From Variovorax sp. (lineage in GTDB: Bacteria; Pseudomonadota; Gammaproteobacteria; Burkholderiales; Burkholderiaceae_C): a DNA stretch of 53,814 bases. Shown in pieces: positions 7,169 through 18,191 of the stretch (positions within the stretch are counted from its first letter, which is position 1; the number at the start of each line of letters is the position of its first letter). The notes beneath the pieces are model-generated. The model had not been told where the DNA came from and did not search any database. It saw nothing but the letters and a program-made list of their open reading frames with translations. The stretch spans positions 1-53,814 of the forward strand of contig JAGIBP010000011.1 in NCBI GenBank assembly GCA_017744285.1, in the 5' to 3' direction. The position numbers were made by a program, and so were the translations under genes.

Positions 7169-7924
7169 ATGACTTCTTCGCATCTCACCGTCATCACCGG
7201 CGCCTCGCGCGGCCTCGGGCGCGCCATGGCCGAACAGCTCCTGCAACCGGGCGGGCGCCTGCTGTGCATTTCGCGCGGCGGCGACGATGCGCTCGCCGCG
7301 CTGGCGCGAGAGGCCGGGGCCGAACTCACGCAGTGGCAACTCGACCTCGGCAAGCCCGTGGCGGCTGCCGCCCGCCTGTCGGACTGGCTGGAGGGGCTCG
7401 ATGCGGCGTCTTTCGACAGCGCCACCCTGATCAACAACGCCGGCACGGTGGGACGGGTGCGGCCGCTGTCGGAAGCCGATCCCGCGGAACTGTCGCAGGC
7501 CCTGCGTGTCGGCCTGGAGTCCGCGATGCTGCTCACGGCCGCGTTCCTGCGTGCGACCAAGGGCTGGCGTGCCGAGCGCAAGGTGCTCAACATCTCGTCG
7601 GGCCTGGGCCGCAACGCGATGGGCAGCCAGGCGCCTTATTGCGCCGCGAAGGCCGGCATGGATCACTTCTCGCGTGCCGTGGCCCTGGAGGAAAAGGGCC
7701 CTGGCGCGGCGCGGATCGTGTCGCTCGCGCCCGGGGTGATCGACACCGACATGCAGGTGGAGCTGCGCGGCGCCGACGCCGCGATGTTCCCCGACCGCGT
7801 GCGCTTCGAGCGCCTCAAGGCCGATGGGCTGCTCGACGCGCCGGCCACCGCGGCGCAGAAGGTGCTCGCCTACCTGGCCCGCGCCGACTTCGGCAGCAAG
7901 CCCGTCGCCGACGTGCGCGACTAG
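7169..7924 (+). CDS. Short-chain dehydrogenase/reductase (SDR)
   Basis: A Rossmann-fold NAD(P)-dependent oxidoreductase of 251 residues. The cofactor motif TGASRGLG is close to the N-terminus, NNAG follows near residue 88, and the catalytic Ser and YxxxK are seen in ISSGLGRNAMGSQAPYCAAK. It resembles the sepiapterin reductase/benzil reductase branch, but the substrate is not predictable. I chose ATG 7169 (MTSSHLTVITGAS); an in-frame ATG at 7148 would add seven residues, and neither has a clear ribosome-binding site. Confidence 0.85.
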   Translation: MTSSHLTVITGASRGLGRAMAEQLLQPGGRLLCISRGGDDALAALAREAGAELTQWQLDLGKPVAAAARLSDWLEGLDAASFDSATLINNAGTVGRVRPLSEADPAELSQALRVGLESAMLLTAAFLRATKGWRAERKVLNISSGLGRNAMGSQAPYCAAKAGMDHFSRAVALEEKGPGAARIVSLAPGVIDTDMQVELRGADAAMFPDRVRFERLKADGLLDAPATAAQKVLAYLARADFGSKPVADVRD

Positions 7925-7930
7925 GGGGCG

Positions 7931-8896
7931 TTACTCAATCGTCGCGCCCGAGGACTCGACGACCGCCTTGCTCTTCGTGTAGTCGTTCTTCAGCAGCGCA
8001 CCGAACTGTTCGGGCGTCATGGCCTGCGGCTCGACGCCCTGTTCGATGATGGCGTCCTTCATCGACTGGGTGGCGAGCAGCTTGTTCACCTCGGTGTTGA
8101 CCTTGGCGACGATGTCCTTGGGCGTGCCGGCGGGCATGAACAGGCCATACCAGGTGCTCACGTCGAAGCCCTTGTAGCCCAGCTCGGCCACGGTCGGCAC
8201 GTCGGGCAGCGAGCTGCTGCGGCGCAGCGAAGTCACGGCCAGCGGGCGCAGCTTGCCGGCCTTGATCTGGGCCATGGCCGACGGCACCGACGACACCATC
8301 AGGTCGACGTTGCCGGCCAGCACGTCCATCATCGCCGGGTTGGAGCCCTTGTAGGGCACGTGGCGGATCTTGATGTCGGCCGCGTTCTTGAAGACTTCGC
8401 CCGCCAGGTGGATGGTGGTGCCGTTGCCCGGCGAGCCGTAGGTGATGGCGTCGGGATTCGCACGCGCGGCGTTCACCACGTCGGCCAGCGTCTTGAACTT
8501 CGATTCGGTGCGCGTGACGATGATCACCGGCGTGTAGCCCACGTGCGCCACGGGCACGAGGTCCTTGGTCGGGTCGTAGCTCAGCTTCTTGTAGAGCCAG
8601 GGCGCGACGGCAAGGTTGTCCTTCTGGCCCATCACCATCTCGTAGCCCGTGGGCGCGGCGCGCACCGCCTCGCTGATGCCGAGGGTGCCGCCCGCGCCGC
8701 CCCGGTTGTCGGGCACCACGGTCCACTTGCTCGTCTCGGTGAGCTTGTTGGCCACCAGCCGCGAAAGGATGTCGGTGCCGCCGCCAGGCGGGAAGGGCAC
8801 GATCATGCGGATCGGCTTGGAGGGATAGGTGTCGGCGTGGGCGGTGGCGGCAAAGGCCAGCGCCAGGGTGCAGAGGGTGAGGAGCTTGCGGATCAT
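7931..8896 (-). CDS. Bug/TctC-family tripartite tricarboxylate transporter binding protein
   Basis: A 321-residue periplasmic binding protein. The signal peptide MIRKLLTLCTLALAFAATAHA is followed by DTYPSKPIRMIVPFPPGGGTD, the hallmark Bug N-terminus. YGSPGNGTTIHLAGE near the middle is the usual ligand-pocket loop. Bug proteins bind small carboxylates or related solutes for TctAB permeases, but many are orphans; here no TctA or TctB gene is adjacent (a TctA gene is 44 kb away at 52455). I used the inner ATG at 8896, which directly begins the signal peptide, rather than an upstream in-frame start. Confidence 0.9.
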   Translation of the reverse strand: MIRKLLTLCTLALAFAATAHADTYPSKPIRMIVPFPPGGGTDILSRLVANKLTETSKWTVVPDNRGGAGGTLGISEAVRAAPTGYEMVMGQKDNLAVAPWLYKKLSYDPTKDLVPVAHVGYTPVIIVTRTESKFKTLADVVNAARANPDAITYGSPGNGTTIHLAGEVFKNAADIKIRHVPYKGSNPAMMDVLAGNVDLMVSSVPSAMAQIKAGKLRPLAVTSLRRSSSLPDVPTVAELGYKGFDVSTWYGLFMPAGTPKDIVAKVNTEVNKLLATQSMKDAIIEQGVEPQAMTPEQFGALLKNDYTKSKAVVESSGATIE

Positions 8897-9051
8897 CGAT
8901 GGTGTCTCGTCGTGGAATGGCGCCGGCGCCCGGCGCACAAAGCGCCGGAGTGTGCCGCATCGACGCCGCCCCGGCCTTCTCCGTTCGAGATGCCCGCCGT
9001 ACCGGGTCGGGAATCCGGGACGCGAGGCCCGCAGGCTCCGAAGGGGCGGCG

Positions 9052-9068
9052 TTTACGCTTTCTTTACG
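9052..9068 (+). promoter_or_regulatory. Candidate KdpE-binding box
   Basis: TTTACG at 9052-9057 and again at 9063-9068 form a direct repeat with an 11-bp period, the spacing expected for a dimeric OmpR/PhoB-type regulator. The T-rich stretch resembles the TTTATAC...TTTACAC KdpE site known upstream of E. coli kdpFABC. It stands out in otherwise GC-rich DNA, about 80 bp upstream of the first kdp reading frame. No convincing -35/-10 pair could be fixed downstream. The rest of the gap 8897-9150 shows nothing else recognisable. Confidence 0.6.
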
Positions 9069-9150
9069 GCCCCCCACCGAGTCTGTTTGCCGTTTTTATG
9101 CGCGCCTGCCGAGACTGGCTGCCTTGTCTCGCATGCAGGAGTGAATCGAA

Positions 9151-9255
9151 ATGGACATCGTGTGGTTGGCCGCGCTGGCGCTCTTCTGGGGCGCAATGGC
9201 GGCGATGACGGCGGGGCTCGCCAAGCTCGACGCGCCGCGGAGGGCCCGGCCGTGA
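9151..9255 (+). CDS. 34-residue membrane microprotein upstream of kdpF
   Basis: ATG at 9151 is preceded by AGGAG at 9137-9141, an excellent ribosome-binding site. The product starts MDIVWLAALALFWGAMAAMT and ends [11 protein letters not shown]: one hydrophobic helix (about residues 3-23) and a short basic tail, probably cytoplasmic. Its stop overlaps the GTG start of kdpF (GTGA at 9252-9255), so the two are translationally coupled and share the KdpE-controlled transcript. I do not recognise a named family. By position and size it may be an accessory or assembly subunit of the Kdp ATPase, or a leader whose translation sets kdpF expression. Confidence 0.75.
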   Translation: MDIVWLAALALFWGAMAAMTAGLAKLDAPRRARP

Positions 9256-9350
9256 TCAGCCTTGAAATCCTCTACGGCTTCGGCGGACTGCTGGCCGTGG
9301 TCCTGTTCGCCTATCTCGTCTTTGCGCTGATCTGCGCGGAGGAGTTTTGA
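9252..9350 (+). CDS. kdpF: Potassium-transporting ATPase subunit KdpF
   Basis: A 32-residue single-helix peptide. [20 protein letters not shown] leads into a transmembrane segment and AEEF tail, the usual KdpF length and layout. KdpF stabilises the KdpFABC complex in the inner membrane. The GTG start is preceded by GGAGG at 9239-9243. The stop lies 1 nt before the GTG start of kdpA, and the GGAGG for kdpA is within the kdpF 3' end. Confidence 0.88.
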   Translation: MISLEILYGFGGLLAVVLFAYLVFALICAEEF

Positions 9351-9351
9351 G

Positions 9352-11067
9352 GTGAACACGTCCGCCTGGGTCTTGCTGGCCCTCTTTCTCGTGGTGCTCG
9401 TCGCGCTGGCCTGGCCGCTCGGGCGCTGTCTTGCTGCGCTTTGCGAAGGGCGGCTGCCGCGCTGGATGCTGGCGGCCGAAGCGCCGCTCTACAGGCTCGC
9501 GGGCACGGCGCCCGATCGGTCGATGCACTGGCGCCGCTATGCGCTCGCGCTGCTCGCGTTCAACACGCTCGGAGCGCTCGCCGTCTATGGGCTGCAGCGC
9601 GTGCAAGGCTGGCTGCCGCTCAATCCGGCGGGCCTGCCGGCGGTGCCGCCGGACTCGGCCTTCAACACCGCGGTGAGCTTCGTCTCGAACACCAACTGGC
9701 AGGGCTATGCCGGCGAATCGACGATGAGCTATCTCACGCAGATGCTCGGGCTCGCGGTGCAGAACTTCCTCTCGGCGGCCACGGGCATCGCGGTCGCGTT
9801 CGCGCTGGCGCGCGGCTTCGCGGCGCGCCGCACCGACGGCGAGGGCCGGGTCGGCAACTTCTGGGTCGACATGACGCGCATCACGCTGTGGCTGCTGCTG
9901 CCACTCTCCTTCGTGCTCGCGCTCTTCTTCGTGGGGCAGGGGGTGATCCAGAATTTCGACGCCTACCAGGGCGTGACCACGCTCGAGCACGCCACGCAGA
10001 CGCTCGCGATGGGCCCGGTGGCTTCGCAGGAGGCCATCAAGATGCTCGGCACCAACGGCGGCGGCTTCTTCAACGCGAATTCGGCGCACCCCTACGAGAA
10101 CCCGACCGCGCTCGCCAACTTCGCGCAGATGCTGGCGATCTTCCTGATCCCGGCCGCGCTGTGCTTCGCGTTCGGCCGCGTGGTCGGCGACCGGCGCCAG
10201 GGCTGGGCGGTGCTCGCGGCGATGGCGGTGCTGTTCGTCGCGGCGGTCCTCGTCGTCATCCCGGCCGAACAGGCCGGCAACCCGCTGCTGGGCGCGCTCG
10301 GCGCGGACCCCACGGCGAGCGCGCTGCAGTCCGGCGGCAACATGGAAGGCAAGGAAGTGCGCTTCGGGATCGCGGCGTCGAGCCTCTTCGCCGCAGTCAC
10401 CACCGCCGCGTCCTGCGGCGCGGTGAACGCGATGCACGATGCCTTCACGCCGCTCGGCGGCATGGTGCCGATGGTGCTGATGCAGCTCGGCGAAGTGGTC
10501 TTCGGCGGCGTCGGCACGGGGCTCTACAGCATGCTGATCTTCGCGATCCTCGCGGTCTTCATCGCGGGGCTCATGATCGGCCGCACGCCGGAGTACCTCG
10601 GCAAGAAGATCGAGGTGCGCGAGATGAAGCTGACCTCGATCGCGATCCTCGTCACGCCGATCCTGGTGCTCGCGGGCACCGCCGTCGCCGTGATCGCGGA
10701 CGCCGGCCGCGCGGGCATCGCCAACCCGGGGGCGCATGGCTTCTCCGAAGTGCTGTATGCGCTGACCTCGGCCGCCAACAACAACGGCAGTGCCTTTGCG
10801 GGCCTCTCGGCCAACACGCCCTTCTACAACGGGCTGCTCGCGCTGGCGATGTGGTTCGGCCGCTTCGGCGTGATCGTGCCGGTGCTCGCGATCGCGGGCG
10901 CGCTGGCGGCGAAGAAGCGCATTCCCGTCACCGCCGGCACGATGCCCACGCACGGACCGCTGTTCGTCGCGCTGCTGATCGGCACCGTGCTGCTGGTGGG
11001 GCTGCTCAACTACGTGCCCGCGCTGGCGCTGGGTCCGGTCGTCGAGCACCTGATGCTCTGGAAGTGA
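9352..11067 (+). CDS. kdpA: Potassium-transporting ATPase channel subunit KdpA
   Basis: A 571-residue polytopic protein of the usual KdpA length. It carries the KdpA selectivity-filter loops, visible as [47 protein letters not shown] and [14 protein letters not shown]. It forms the K+-selective pore of the high-affinity KdpFABC pump in the inner membrane. The GTG start has a strong ribosome-binding site. The stop TGA overlaps the ATG of kdpB (TGATG), as expected for stoichiometric subunits. Confidence 0.97.
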   Translation: MNTSAWVLLALFLVVLVALAWPLGRCLAALCEGRLPRWMLAAEAPLYRLAGTAPDRSMHWRRYALALLAFNTLGALAVYGLQRVQGWLPLNPAGLPAVPPDSAFNTAVSFVSNTNWQGYAGESTMSYLTQMLGLAVQNFLSAATGIAVAFALARGFAARRTDGEGRVGNFWVDMTRITLWLLLPLSFVLALFFVGQGVIQNFDAYQGVTTLEHATQTLAMGPVASQEAIKMLGTNGGGFFNANSAHPYENPTALANFAQMLAIFLIPAALCFAFGRVVGDRRQGWAVLAAMAVLFVAAVLVVIPAEQAGNPLLGALGADPTASALQSGGNMEGKEVRFGIAASSLFAAVTTAASCGAVNAMHDAFTPLGGMVPMVLMQLGEVVFGGVGTGLYSMLIFAILAVFIAGLMIGRTPEYLGKKIEVREMKLTSIAILVTPILVLAGTAVAVIADAGRAGIANPGAHGFSEVLYALTSAANNNGSAFAGLSANTPFYNGLLALAMWFGRFGVIVPVLAIAGALAAKKRIPVTAGTMPTHGPLFVALLIGTVLLVGLLNYVPALALGPVVEHLMLWK

Positions 11068-13172
11068 TGAACGCCATGACGACAACCAAGACTTCCCTTT
11101 CCCTGTTCGACGCCGCGCTCGTGCGGCCGGCGCTCTGGGGCGCGGTCACCAAGCTGAGCCCGCGCGTGCAGTGGCGCAACCCGGTGATGTTCATCGTCTA
11201 CGTGGGCAGCATCCTCACGACGCTGCTGTGGGTGCATTCGCTGAGCTTCCCCGGCGAGACCGGCATGCCGCCGGGCTTCGTGCTCGCGGTGTCCGTCTGG
11301 CTGTGGTTCACGGTGCTCTTCGCCAACTTCGCGGAAGCGCTGGCCGAAGGCCGCAGCAAGGCGCAGGCCGCGTCGCTGCGCGGGCTGCGCAAGGACACCT
11401 GGGCCAAGAAGATGGCCGAGCCTTTCCCCGGCGCCCACTGGGGCCCGGTGAAGGCGACCGATCTGCGCCGCGGCGACGTGGTGCTGGTCGAGGCGCACGA
11501 CGTGATCCCGCTCGACGGCGAGGTGATCGAAGGCGTGGCCTCGGTCGACGAGAGCGCGATCACCGGCGAATCGGCACCGGTGGTGCGCGAGTCGGGCGGC
11601 GACTTCTCGGCCGTCACCGGCGGCACGCGGGTGCTGTCCGACTGGCTCGTGGTGCGCATCTCGGTGAACCCGGGCGAATCGTTCCTCGACCGCATGATCG
11701 GCATGGTCGAGGCCGCGCGGCGCCAGAAGACGCCCAACGAGATCGCGCTGACCATCCTGCTGGTCGCGCTCACGATGGTGTTCCTGGTCGTCACCGCGAC
11801 GCTGCTGCCCTTCTCGGTCTTCAGCGTGGGCGCGGCGGGCGCGGGCACGGTGGTGTCGCTCACGGCGCTGGTTGCGCTGCTGGTGTGCCTGATCCCGACC
11901 ACCATCGGCGGGCTGCTGTCGGCCGTCGGCGTGGCCGGCATGAGCCGCATGATGCAGGCCAACGTGATCGCCACCTCGGGTCGCGCGGTCGAGGCCGCGG
12001 GCGACGTCGACGTGCTGCTGCTCGACAAGACCGGCACCATCACGCACGGCGCGCGGCAGGCGAGCGAGTTCATCGCCGCGCCCGGCGTGTCGCAGGAGCG
12101 GCTGGCGCGCGCCGCGCTGCTGGCCTCGCTCGCCGACGAGACGCCCGAGGGCCGCAGCATCGTCGATCTGGCGCGGCGCGGCGGCACCGCCGACGAGGCC
12201 GTGCCGGGCGCGCGCATCGTGCCCTTCACCGCGCAGACGCGCATGAGCGGCGTCGACCTGCCCGCCGAACCGAACAGCCTCGACGCAGAGCCCGTCGTGC
12301 TGCGCAAGGGCGCGGTGGACGCCGTGCGCCGCCACGTCGAGGCGCTCGGCGGCGCCATGCCGGCCGCGCTGGCGAACGCCGCGGACGCGGTCGCGCGGCG
12401 CGGCAGCACGCCGCTCGCGGTGGCCGAGGGCGAGCGCGTGCTCGGCGTGGTCGAGCTCAAGGACATCGTGAAGACCGGCATCCGCGAGCGCTTCGCCGAG
12501 CTGCGCCGCATGGGCATCAAGACGGTGATGATCACCGGCGACAACAAGCTCACCGCCGCGGCGATCGCGGCCGAGGCGGGCGTGGACGACTTCCTTGCCG
12601 AGGCCACGCCCGAGGACAAGCTCGCGCTGATCCGCCGCTACCAGGCCGACGGCCGACTCGTCGCGATGACCGGCGACGGCACCAACGACGCGCCCGCGCT
12701 CGCGCAGGCCGACGTGGCGGTGGCGATGGGCAGCGGCACGCAGGCCGCGAAGGAAGCCGGCAACATGGTCGACCTCGACTCCAACCCGACCAAGCTGCTC
12801 GAAGTGGTCGAGACCGGCAAGGCGCTTTTGATGACGCGCGGCTCGCTCACCACCTTCTCGATTGCGAACGACGTGGCGAAGTACTTCGCGATCATCCCGG
12901 CGATCTTCATCTCGACCTACCCGCAGCTTGGCGCGCTCAACGTGATGCGGCTCGCGAGCCCGTCCTCGGCGATCCTGTCGGCGGTGATCTTCAACGCATT
13001 GGTGATCGTGTTCCTGATCCCGCTGGCGCTGAAGGGCGTGCGCTACCGGCCCGTGGGCGCGGCCGCGCTGCTGCGGCGCAACCTCGCGATCTACGGGCTC
13101 GGCGGGCTCGTGGTTCCCTTCATCGGCATCAAGCTCATCGACTGGCTGCTCGCGGCCGTCGGCCTGGTATGA
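11067..13172 (+). CDS. kdpB: Potassium-transporting P-type ATPase subunit KdpB
   Basis: A 701-residue P-type ATPase. The phosphorylated Asp is D320 in [16 protein letters not shown] is at 166-169 (the Ser corresponds to the inhibitory phosphoserine described in E. coli KdpB), and the hinge is [21 protein letters not shown]. It hydrolyses ATP to drive K+ through KdpA. The start is taken at the ATG overlapping the kdpA stop; a second in-frame ATG nine bases later is also possible. Typical family length, with no sign of damage. Confidence 0.97.
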   Translation: MNAMTTTKTSLSLFDAALVRPALWGAVTKLSPRVQWRNPVMFIVYVGSILTTLLWVHSLSFPGETGMPPGFVLAVSVWLWFTVLFANFAEALAEGRSKAQAASLRGLRKDTWAKKMAEPFPGAHWGPVKATDLRRGDVVLVEAHDVIPLDGEVIEGVASVDESAITGESAPVVRESGGDFSAVTGGTRVLSDWLVVRISVNPGESFLDRMIGMVEAARRQKTPNEIALTILLVALTMVFLVVTATLLPFSVFSVGAAGAGTVVSLTALVALLVCLIPTTIGGLLSAVGVAGMSRMMQANVIATSGRAVEAAGDVDVLLLDKTGTITHGARQASEFIAAPGVSQERLARAALLASLADETPEGRSIVDLARRGGTADEAVPGARIVPFTAQTRMSGVDLPAEPNSLDAEPVVLRKGAVDAVRRHVEALGGAMPAALANAADAVARRGSTPLAVAEGERVLGVVELKDIVKTGIRERFAELRRMGIKTVMITGDNKLTAAAIAAEAGVDDFLAEATPEDKLALIRRYQADGRLVAMTGDGTNDAPALAQADVAVAMGSGTQAAKEAGNMVDLDSNPTKLLEVVETGKALLMTRGSLTTFSIANDVAKYFAIIPAIFISTYPQLGALNVMRLASPSSAILSAVIFNALVIVFLIPLALKGVRYRPVGAAALLRRNLAIYGLGGLVVPFIGIKLIDWLLAAVGLV

Positions 13173-13185
13173 GGACCTCCCCATC

Positions 13186-13764
13186 ATGAAAGACATTCTT
13201 CGCCCCGCCGTCGTGCTCTTCGTGCTGCTCGCCGCAATCACGGGCATCGTCTACCCCTTTGCCGTGACCGGCGTCGCACATGCCGTGTTTCCGCTGCAGG
13301 CGGCCGGCAGCCTCGTGGTGCGCGACGGCAAGCCGGTCGGTTCGACGCTCATCGGCCAGGACTTCACCGACCCCGCGCATTTCTGGGGCCGCCCCTCGGC
13401 GACCGCGCCGATGCCCTACAACGCCGCCGCATCGGGCGGCGCCAACCTGGGGCCGCTCAACCCGGCGCTGGCCGATGCGGTCCAGGCGCGCATCGAGGCG
13501 CTGCGCGCTGCCGATCCGGGCAATACCGTGCCGGTGCCGATCGACCTCGTCACCAGCTCGGCGAGCGGGCTCGATCCGCACATCAGCCCGGCGGCCGCGC
13601 GCTACCAGGCGCCCCGCGTGGCGCGCTCGCGCGGCCTGCCGCTCGCGCAGGTGCTGGCGCTCGTCGATGCGCGCACCGAGGCGCCGGTGTTCGGTCTCTT
13701 CGGCGAGCCGCGCGTGAACGTGCTGGCGCTGAACCTGGCGCTCGACACGCCGCCGTCGCCCTGA
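13186..13764 (+). CDS. kdpC: Potassium-transporting ATPase subunit KdpC
   Basis: A 192-residue protein with one N-terminal membrane helix (about residues 7-29) and a periplasmic domain. Conserved KdpC motifs are present: [35 protein letters not shown] and the C-terminal [13 protein letters not shown]. It assists high-affinity K+ uptake in the KdpFABC complex. It lies 13 nt after kdpB and 30 nt before kdpD, in the same direction. Confidence 0.96.
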   Translation: MKDILRPAVVLFVLLAAITGIVYPFAVTGVAHAVFPLQAAGSLVVRDGKPVGSTLIGQDFTDPAHFWGRPSATAPMPYNAAASGGANLGPLNPALADAVQARIEALRAADPGNTVPVPIDLVTSSASGLDPHISPAAARYQAPRVARSRGLPLAQVLALVDARTEAPVFGLFGEPRVNVLALNLALDTPPSP

Positions 13765-13794
13765 GTCATGGCATAAGCTGCGTCGCCTGATTCG

Positions 13795-16539
13795 ATGAAC
13801 GACGACGCCCGCCCCGACCCCGACGTGCTGCTCGCGCAACTGCGCGAGGAAGAGGCGCGCGCATGGCGCGGGCGGCTGCGCATCTATTTCGGCGCCAGCG
13901 CGGGCGTCGGCAAGACCTGGGCCATGCTGAGCGCCGCGCAGCGCGAGCGGGCGGCCGGCCGCGACGTGGTGGTCGGCGTGGCCGAGACCCATGGTCGCGG
14001 CGAGACGGCGGCCTTGCTCGCCGGGCTCCCGGTCCTTGCGCTGCGCGAGCTCGACCATCGCGGCCGGACGCTCGCCGAGTTCGACCTCGACGCCGCGCTG
14101 GCGCGCCGCCCGGCGGTCCTGCTGGTCGACGAACTCGCGCACACCAACGCGCCGGGTTCGCGCCACGCCAAGCGCTGGCAGGACGTGCAGGAACTGCTCG
14201 CCGCCGGCATCGACGTCTGGTCGGCGCTCAATGTCCAGCACCTGGAGAGCCTGAACGGCACGGTCGGCGCGATCACCGGCGTGCGCGTGCACGAGACGGT
14301 GCCCGACTCGGTGCTCGACGAGGCCGACGAAGTGGTGCTGGTCGACGTCACGCCCGACGAGCTGACTGCGCGCCTGGCGGCCGGCAAGGTCTACGTGCCG
14401 CACCAGGCGGAGCGCGCGGCGCAGAACTTCTTTCGCAAGGGCAACCTGATCGCGCTGCGCGAAATCGCCCTGCGCCGCACCGCCGAGCACGTGGAAGGCG
14501 ACGTGCGCGACTGGCGCATCGAGCAGTCGGGCCCGCGCGGCGACGCCGGCCCGCCGGCCTGGAACACCTCCGGCGCGATCCTCGCCTGCGTCGGCCCGCA
14601 CGAGGGCGCGGCGCAGACGGTGCGCAGCGCCGCGCGGCTGGCCGGCCAGCTCAACGTGCGCTGGCATGCGGCCTATGTCGAGACGCCGCGCCTGCAGCGG
14701 CTCGACGCGGCGCAGCGCGACCGCATCCTGGCGGTGCTCCAGCTCGCGGAGGGGCTGGGCGCCGAGACCGCCGTGCTGACCGACGGAGACGTCGCGACCG
14801 CGCTCGCCGCGCAGGCGCAGCGGCTCAACTGCGCCACGCTGGTGGTCGGCCGCCCGTCCCCCGCCGCCGGCTGGGCGAGGGGGTGGCCGCGGCGCGCCCT
14901 GTCGGACCGCCTGGCGCGCCACGCGCCCGGCGTCGACATCGTCGAAGTGGCGCGGGCCGAGAGCTCGCGGCGGCTGTCGCAGGGCGCGCCCGGTGTTCGG
15001 CGCGGCGACCCGGCGGCGCAAGACCGCGCCCATCGCGCCGCGCGATGGCCCGCCTACGCCTGGGCGGCCGCGAGCAGCGTCGCGGTGACGCTGCTGACGA
15101 CGCCGCTCGAAGGCGTGCTGGAGGCGGCCAACATCGTGATGCTGTTCCTCCTGGGCGTGGTGGGCATCGCGATGCGCTTCGGACGCGGCCCGGCGGCGCT
15201 GGCGGCGCTGCTCAACGTGGCGGCCTTCGACTTCTTCTTCGTCTCGCCGCGGCTGTCCTTCGCGGTCGGCGACGTGCAGTACCTGCTGACCTTCGGGGTC
15301 ATGCTCGCGGTCGGCCTGCTCGTCGGCCAGCTCACGGCGGGGCTGCGCTTTGCCGCGAGCGTGTCGGCCAGCCGCGAGCGGCGTGCGCAGTCGCTCTTCG
15401 AGCTCACGCGCGAGCTCTCGGCCGCGCTCGAAAGCAGCCAGGTCGCGGCGCTCGGCGCGGCCGCCGTGCAAGGCCACTTCGGCGGCCGCGCGCTGGTGCT
15501 GGTGACCGACGCCAGCGACCGGCTCGTGATCCCGCCCGAGACCGCGCCCGGCTTCGACGCCAGCGTGGCCGACTGGGCCTTCCGCCACGGACAGCCCGCC
15601 GGCCTCGCCACCGCCACCCTCGCGGCCCAGCCCTGGCACTACGTGCCGCTGAAGGCCCCGATGCGGGTGCGCGGCGTGCTCGCGCTCGAACCCGCCGAGC
15701 CGCGCTGGCTGCTCATCCCCGAGCAGGCGCGGCAGCTCGACACGCTGGCGCGGCAGATCGCGATCGCGCTGGAGCGCGTGCACTACGTCGACGTCGCGCA
15801 GCAGGCGGTGGTCGAGATCGAATCGGAGCGCCTGCGCAACGCGCTGCTCGGCGCCATCTCGCACGACGTGCGCACGCCGCTGACCGCGCTGATCGCGCTC
15901 GCGGAATCGCTGAACACACTGCCGGTTGGCGGCGATGCGCAGCACGAGGCCGCGCGCGCGATCGTGGCGCAGGCGCACCAGCTCCACGCGCTGGTCAGCA
16001 ACCTGCTGGACATGGCGCGGCTCGAAAGCGGCATCGCCGGCGGCGCGGTCCACCTGCGGCGCGACTGGCAATCGGTGGAAGAGGTGGTCGGCGCCGCCAT
16101 CCGCGCCGCGCGGCCCGCGCTCGGCGAGCGGGCGGTGCGCACCGAGCTGCCGGCGGACCTGCCGCTGGTCGAGTTCGACGCCGTGCTGATCGAGCGCGTG
16201 CTGGCGAATCTGCTGGAGAACGCGGCGAAGTACGGCGCGCCGCCGATCGTCGTGAGCGCCCATGCACCCGAGGGCACGCTGGTGCTTGCCGTGCGCGACC
16301 ACGGCCCGGGCCTGCCGCCGGCGCTCAAGGGGCGCGAGCAGACGCTGTTCGACAAGTTCACGCGCGGCCAGGCCGAGTCGGCGACGCCGGGCGTGGGGCT
16401 GGGGCTGGCGATCTGCAAGGCGGTGGTGAACGCGCACGGCGGCCAGATCGCGGCCGCGAACGCGGACGGTGGCGGGGCAGAATTCACCGTCACGCTGCCG
16501 CGCCGCGCGCCGCCTGAACCCGTCGACCTTCCGCCCTGA
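13795..16539 (+). CDS. kdpD: Osmosensitive K+ channel sensor histidine kinase KdpD
   Basis: A 914-residue kinase. The N-terminal KdpD domain has Walker A GASAGVGKT at residues 33-41 and LLVDELAHTNAPGSRH. A UspA-like region follows at about 255-390, then four closely packed membrane helices at about 420-520 (KdpD_TM/DUF4118), a GAF-like segment, the dimerisation domain with phospho-accepting His690 in AISHDVRTPLTAL, and an ATPase domain with N-, G1- and G2-type boxes (LLENAAKYG, DHGPGLPP, GVGLGLAICK). It senses K+ limitation and phosphorylates KdpE. The stop is 3 nt before kdpE. Confidence 0.96.
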   Translation: MNDDARPDPDVLLAQLREEEARAWRGRLRIYFGASAGVGKTWAMLSAAQRERAAGRDVVVGVAETHGRGETAALLAGLPVLALRELDHRGRTLAEFDLDAALARRPAVLLVDELAHTNAPGSRHAKRWQDVQELLAAGIDVWSALNVQHLESLNGTVGAITGVRVHETVPDSVLDEADEVVLVDVTPDELTARLAAGKVYVPHQAERAAQNFFRKGNLIALREIALRRTAEHVEGDVRDWRIEQSGPRGDAGPPAWNTSGAILACVGPHEGAAQTVRSAARLAGQLNVRWHAAYVETPRLQRLDAAQRDRILAVLQLAEGLGAETAVLTDGDVATALAAQAQRLNCATLVVGRPSPAAGWARGWPRRALSDRLARHAPGVDIVEVARAESSRRLSQGAPGVRRGDPAAQDRAHRAARWPAYAWAAASSVAVTLLTTPLEGVLEAANIVMLFLLGVVGIAMRFGRGPAALAALLNVAAFDFFFVSPRLSFAVGDVQYLLTFGVMLAVGLLVGQLTAGLRFAASVSASRERRAQSLFELTRELSAALESSQVAALGAAAVQGHFGGRALVLVTDASDRLVIPPETAPGFDASVADWAFRHGQPAGLATATLAAQPWHYVPLKAPMRVRGVLALEPAEPRWLLIPEQARQLDTLARQIAIALERVHYVDVAQQAVVEIESERLRNALLGAISHDVRTPLTALIALAESLNTLPVGGDAQHEAARAIVAQAHQLHALVSNLLDMARLESGIAGGAVHLRRDWQSVEEVVGAAIRAARPALGERAVRTELPADLPLVEFDAVLIERVLANLLENAAKYGAPPIVVSAHAPEGTLVLAVRDHGPGLPPALKGREQTLFDKFTRGQAESATPGVGLGLAICKAVVNAHGGQIAAANADGGGAEFTVTLPRRAPPEPVDLPP

Positions 16540-16542
16540 ACC

Positions 16543-17235
<693 letters not shown>

Positions 17236-18191
17236 GGCCCGCCGCGGACGCGGGATGCCGGCCGCGCACCCGCAGCACGATCGCGACGCCGCCCAGCACC
17301 GCCACCGACGCCACGGCCAGCCGCAGGCTCGCGGACTCGCCCAGGAAGGCCACGCCGCCGAAGGCCGCGATCACCGGCACGCTGAGCTGCACCGTCGCGG
17401 CACGGGTCACACGGAGCTCGCGCAACGCCGCATACCAGATCACGTAGCCGAGCCCCGAGGTGAGCGCGCCCGAGGCGACCGCGCAGGCGAGGCCCGTGGC
17501 CTCCCAGTGCATCGAGGGCAGCATCGCGGCGCTGACCGCCAGCGCGAGCGGCGCGGCGCGCACGAAGTTGCCGGCCGTCACCTGCGTCGGATCGCCCGCG
17601 CCCTTGGCGCGCAGCGAGTACACCGCCCACGCGATGCCGGCCGCCACCATCAGCAGCGCGCTCGCGAGCGGCGGCGCCGCGAGTCCCGGCGCGAGCAGGG
17701 CCACGAGGCCGCTCACCGCGAGCGCGAAACCGGCGGTTTGCGCGCGCGTGAACCGTTCGCCGCGCGCGAGGCCCCATCCGATCATGCTGATCTGCACCGC
17801 CGCGAACAGCAGCAGCGCGCCGGTGCCGGCCGGCAGGCGGATGTAGGCGAAGGAAAAAGCCTCTGCATAGGCGAACAGGGCCAGCGCGGACACCCATCCG
17901 CCCGCGAGCCGGCCCGGCCTCGCGGCGGGCTGGCGCCAGGCGATGAGCCAGAGCACCAGCGCGCCGGAGGCCAGCCGCACCGAGGTGAAGGTGGCCGCGT
18001 CCATGCCGGCGTGCTGCAGCGCGAGACGGCACAGCAGCGAGTTGCCGGCGAAGGCGAGCATGGCAAGCGAGGTGAGGACGATGAGATTCATCATCGAGTC
18101 TCCGCGAAGGCGGCAGCAGCGATTGGAACACCGCGCCTGGCATCGATCGCGGAAAATCGCGCTCTTCCTCCGAGACCCGCCGACGCGCCCC

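Noticed and set aside
9441..11066. Open frame continuous with and upstream of kdpB, suggesting a longer KdpB.
   Set aside because: The extra 542 codons are an out-of-frame reading of kdpA; the ATG overlapping the kdpA stop gives the normal KdpB length.
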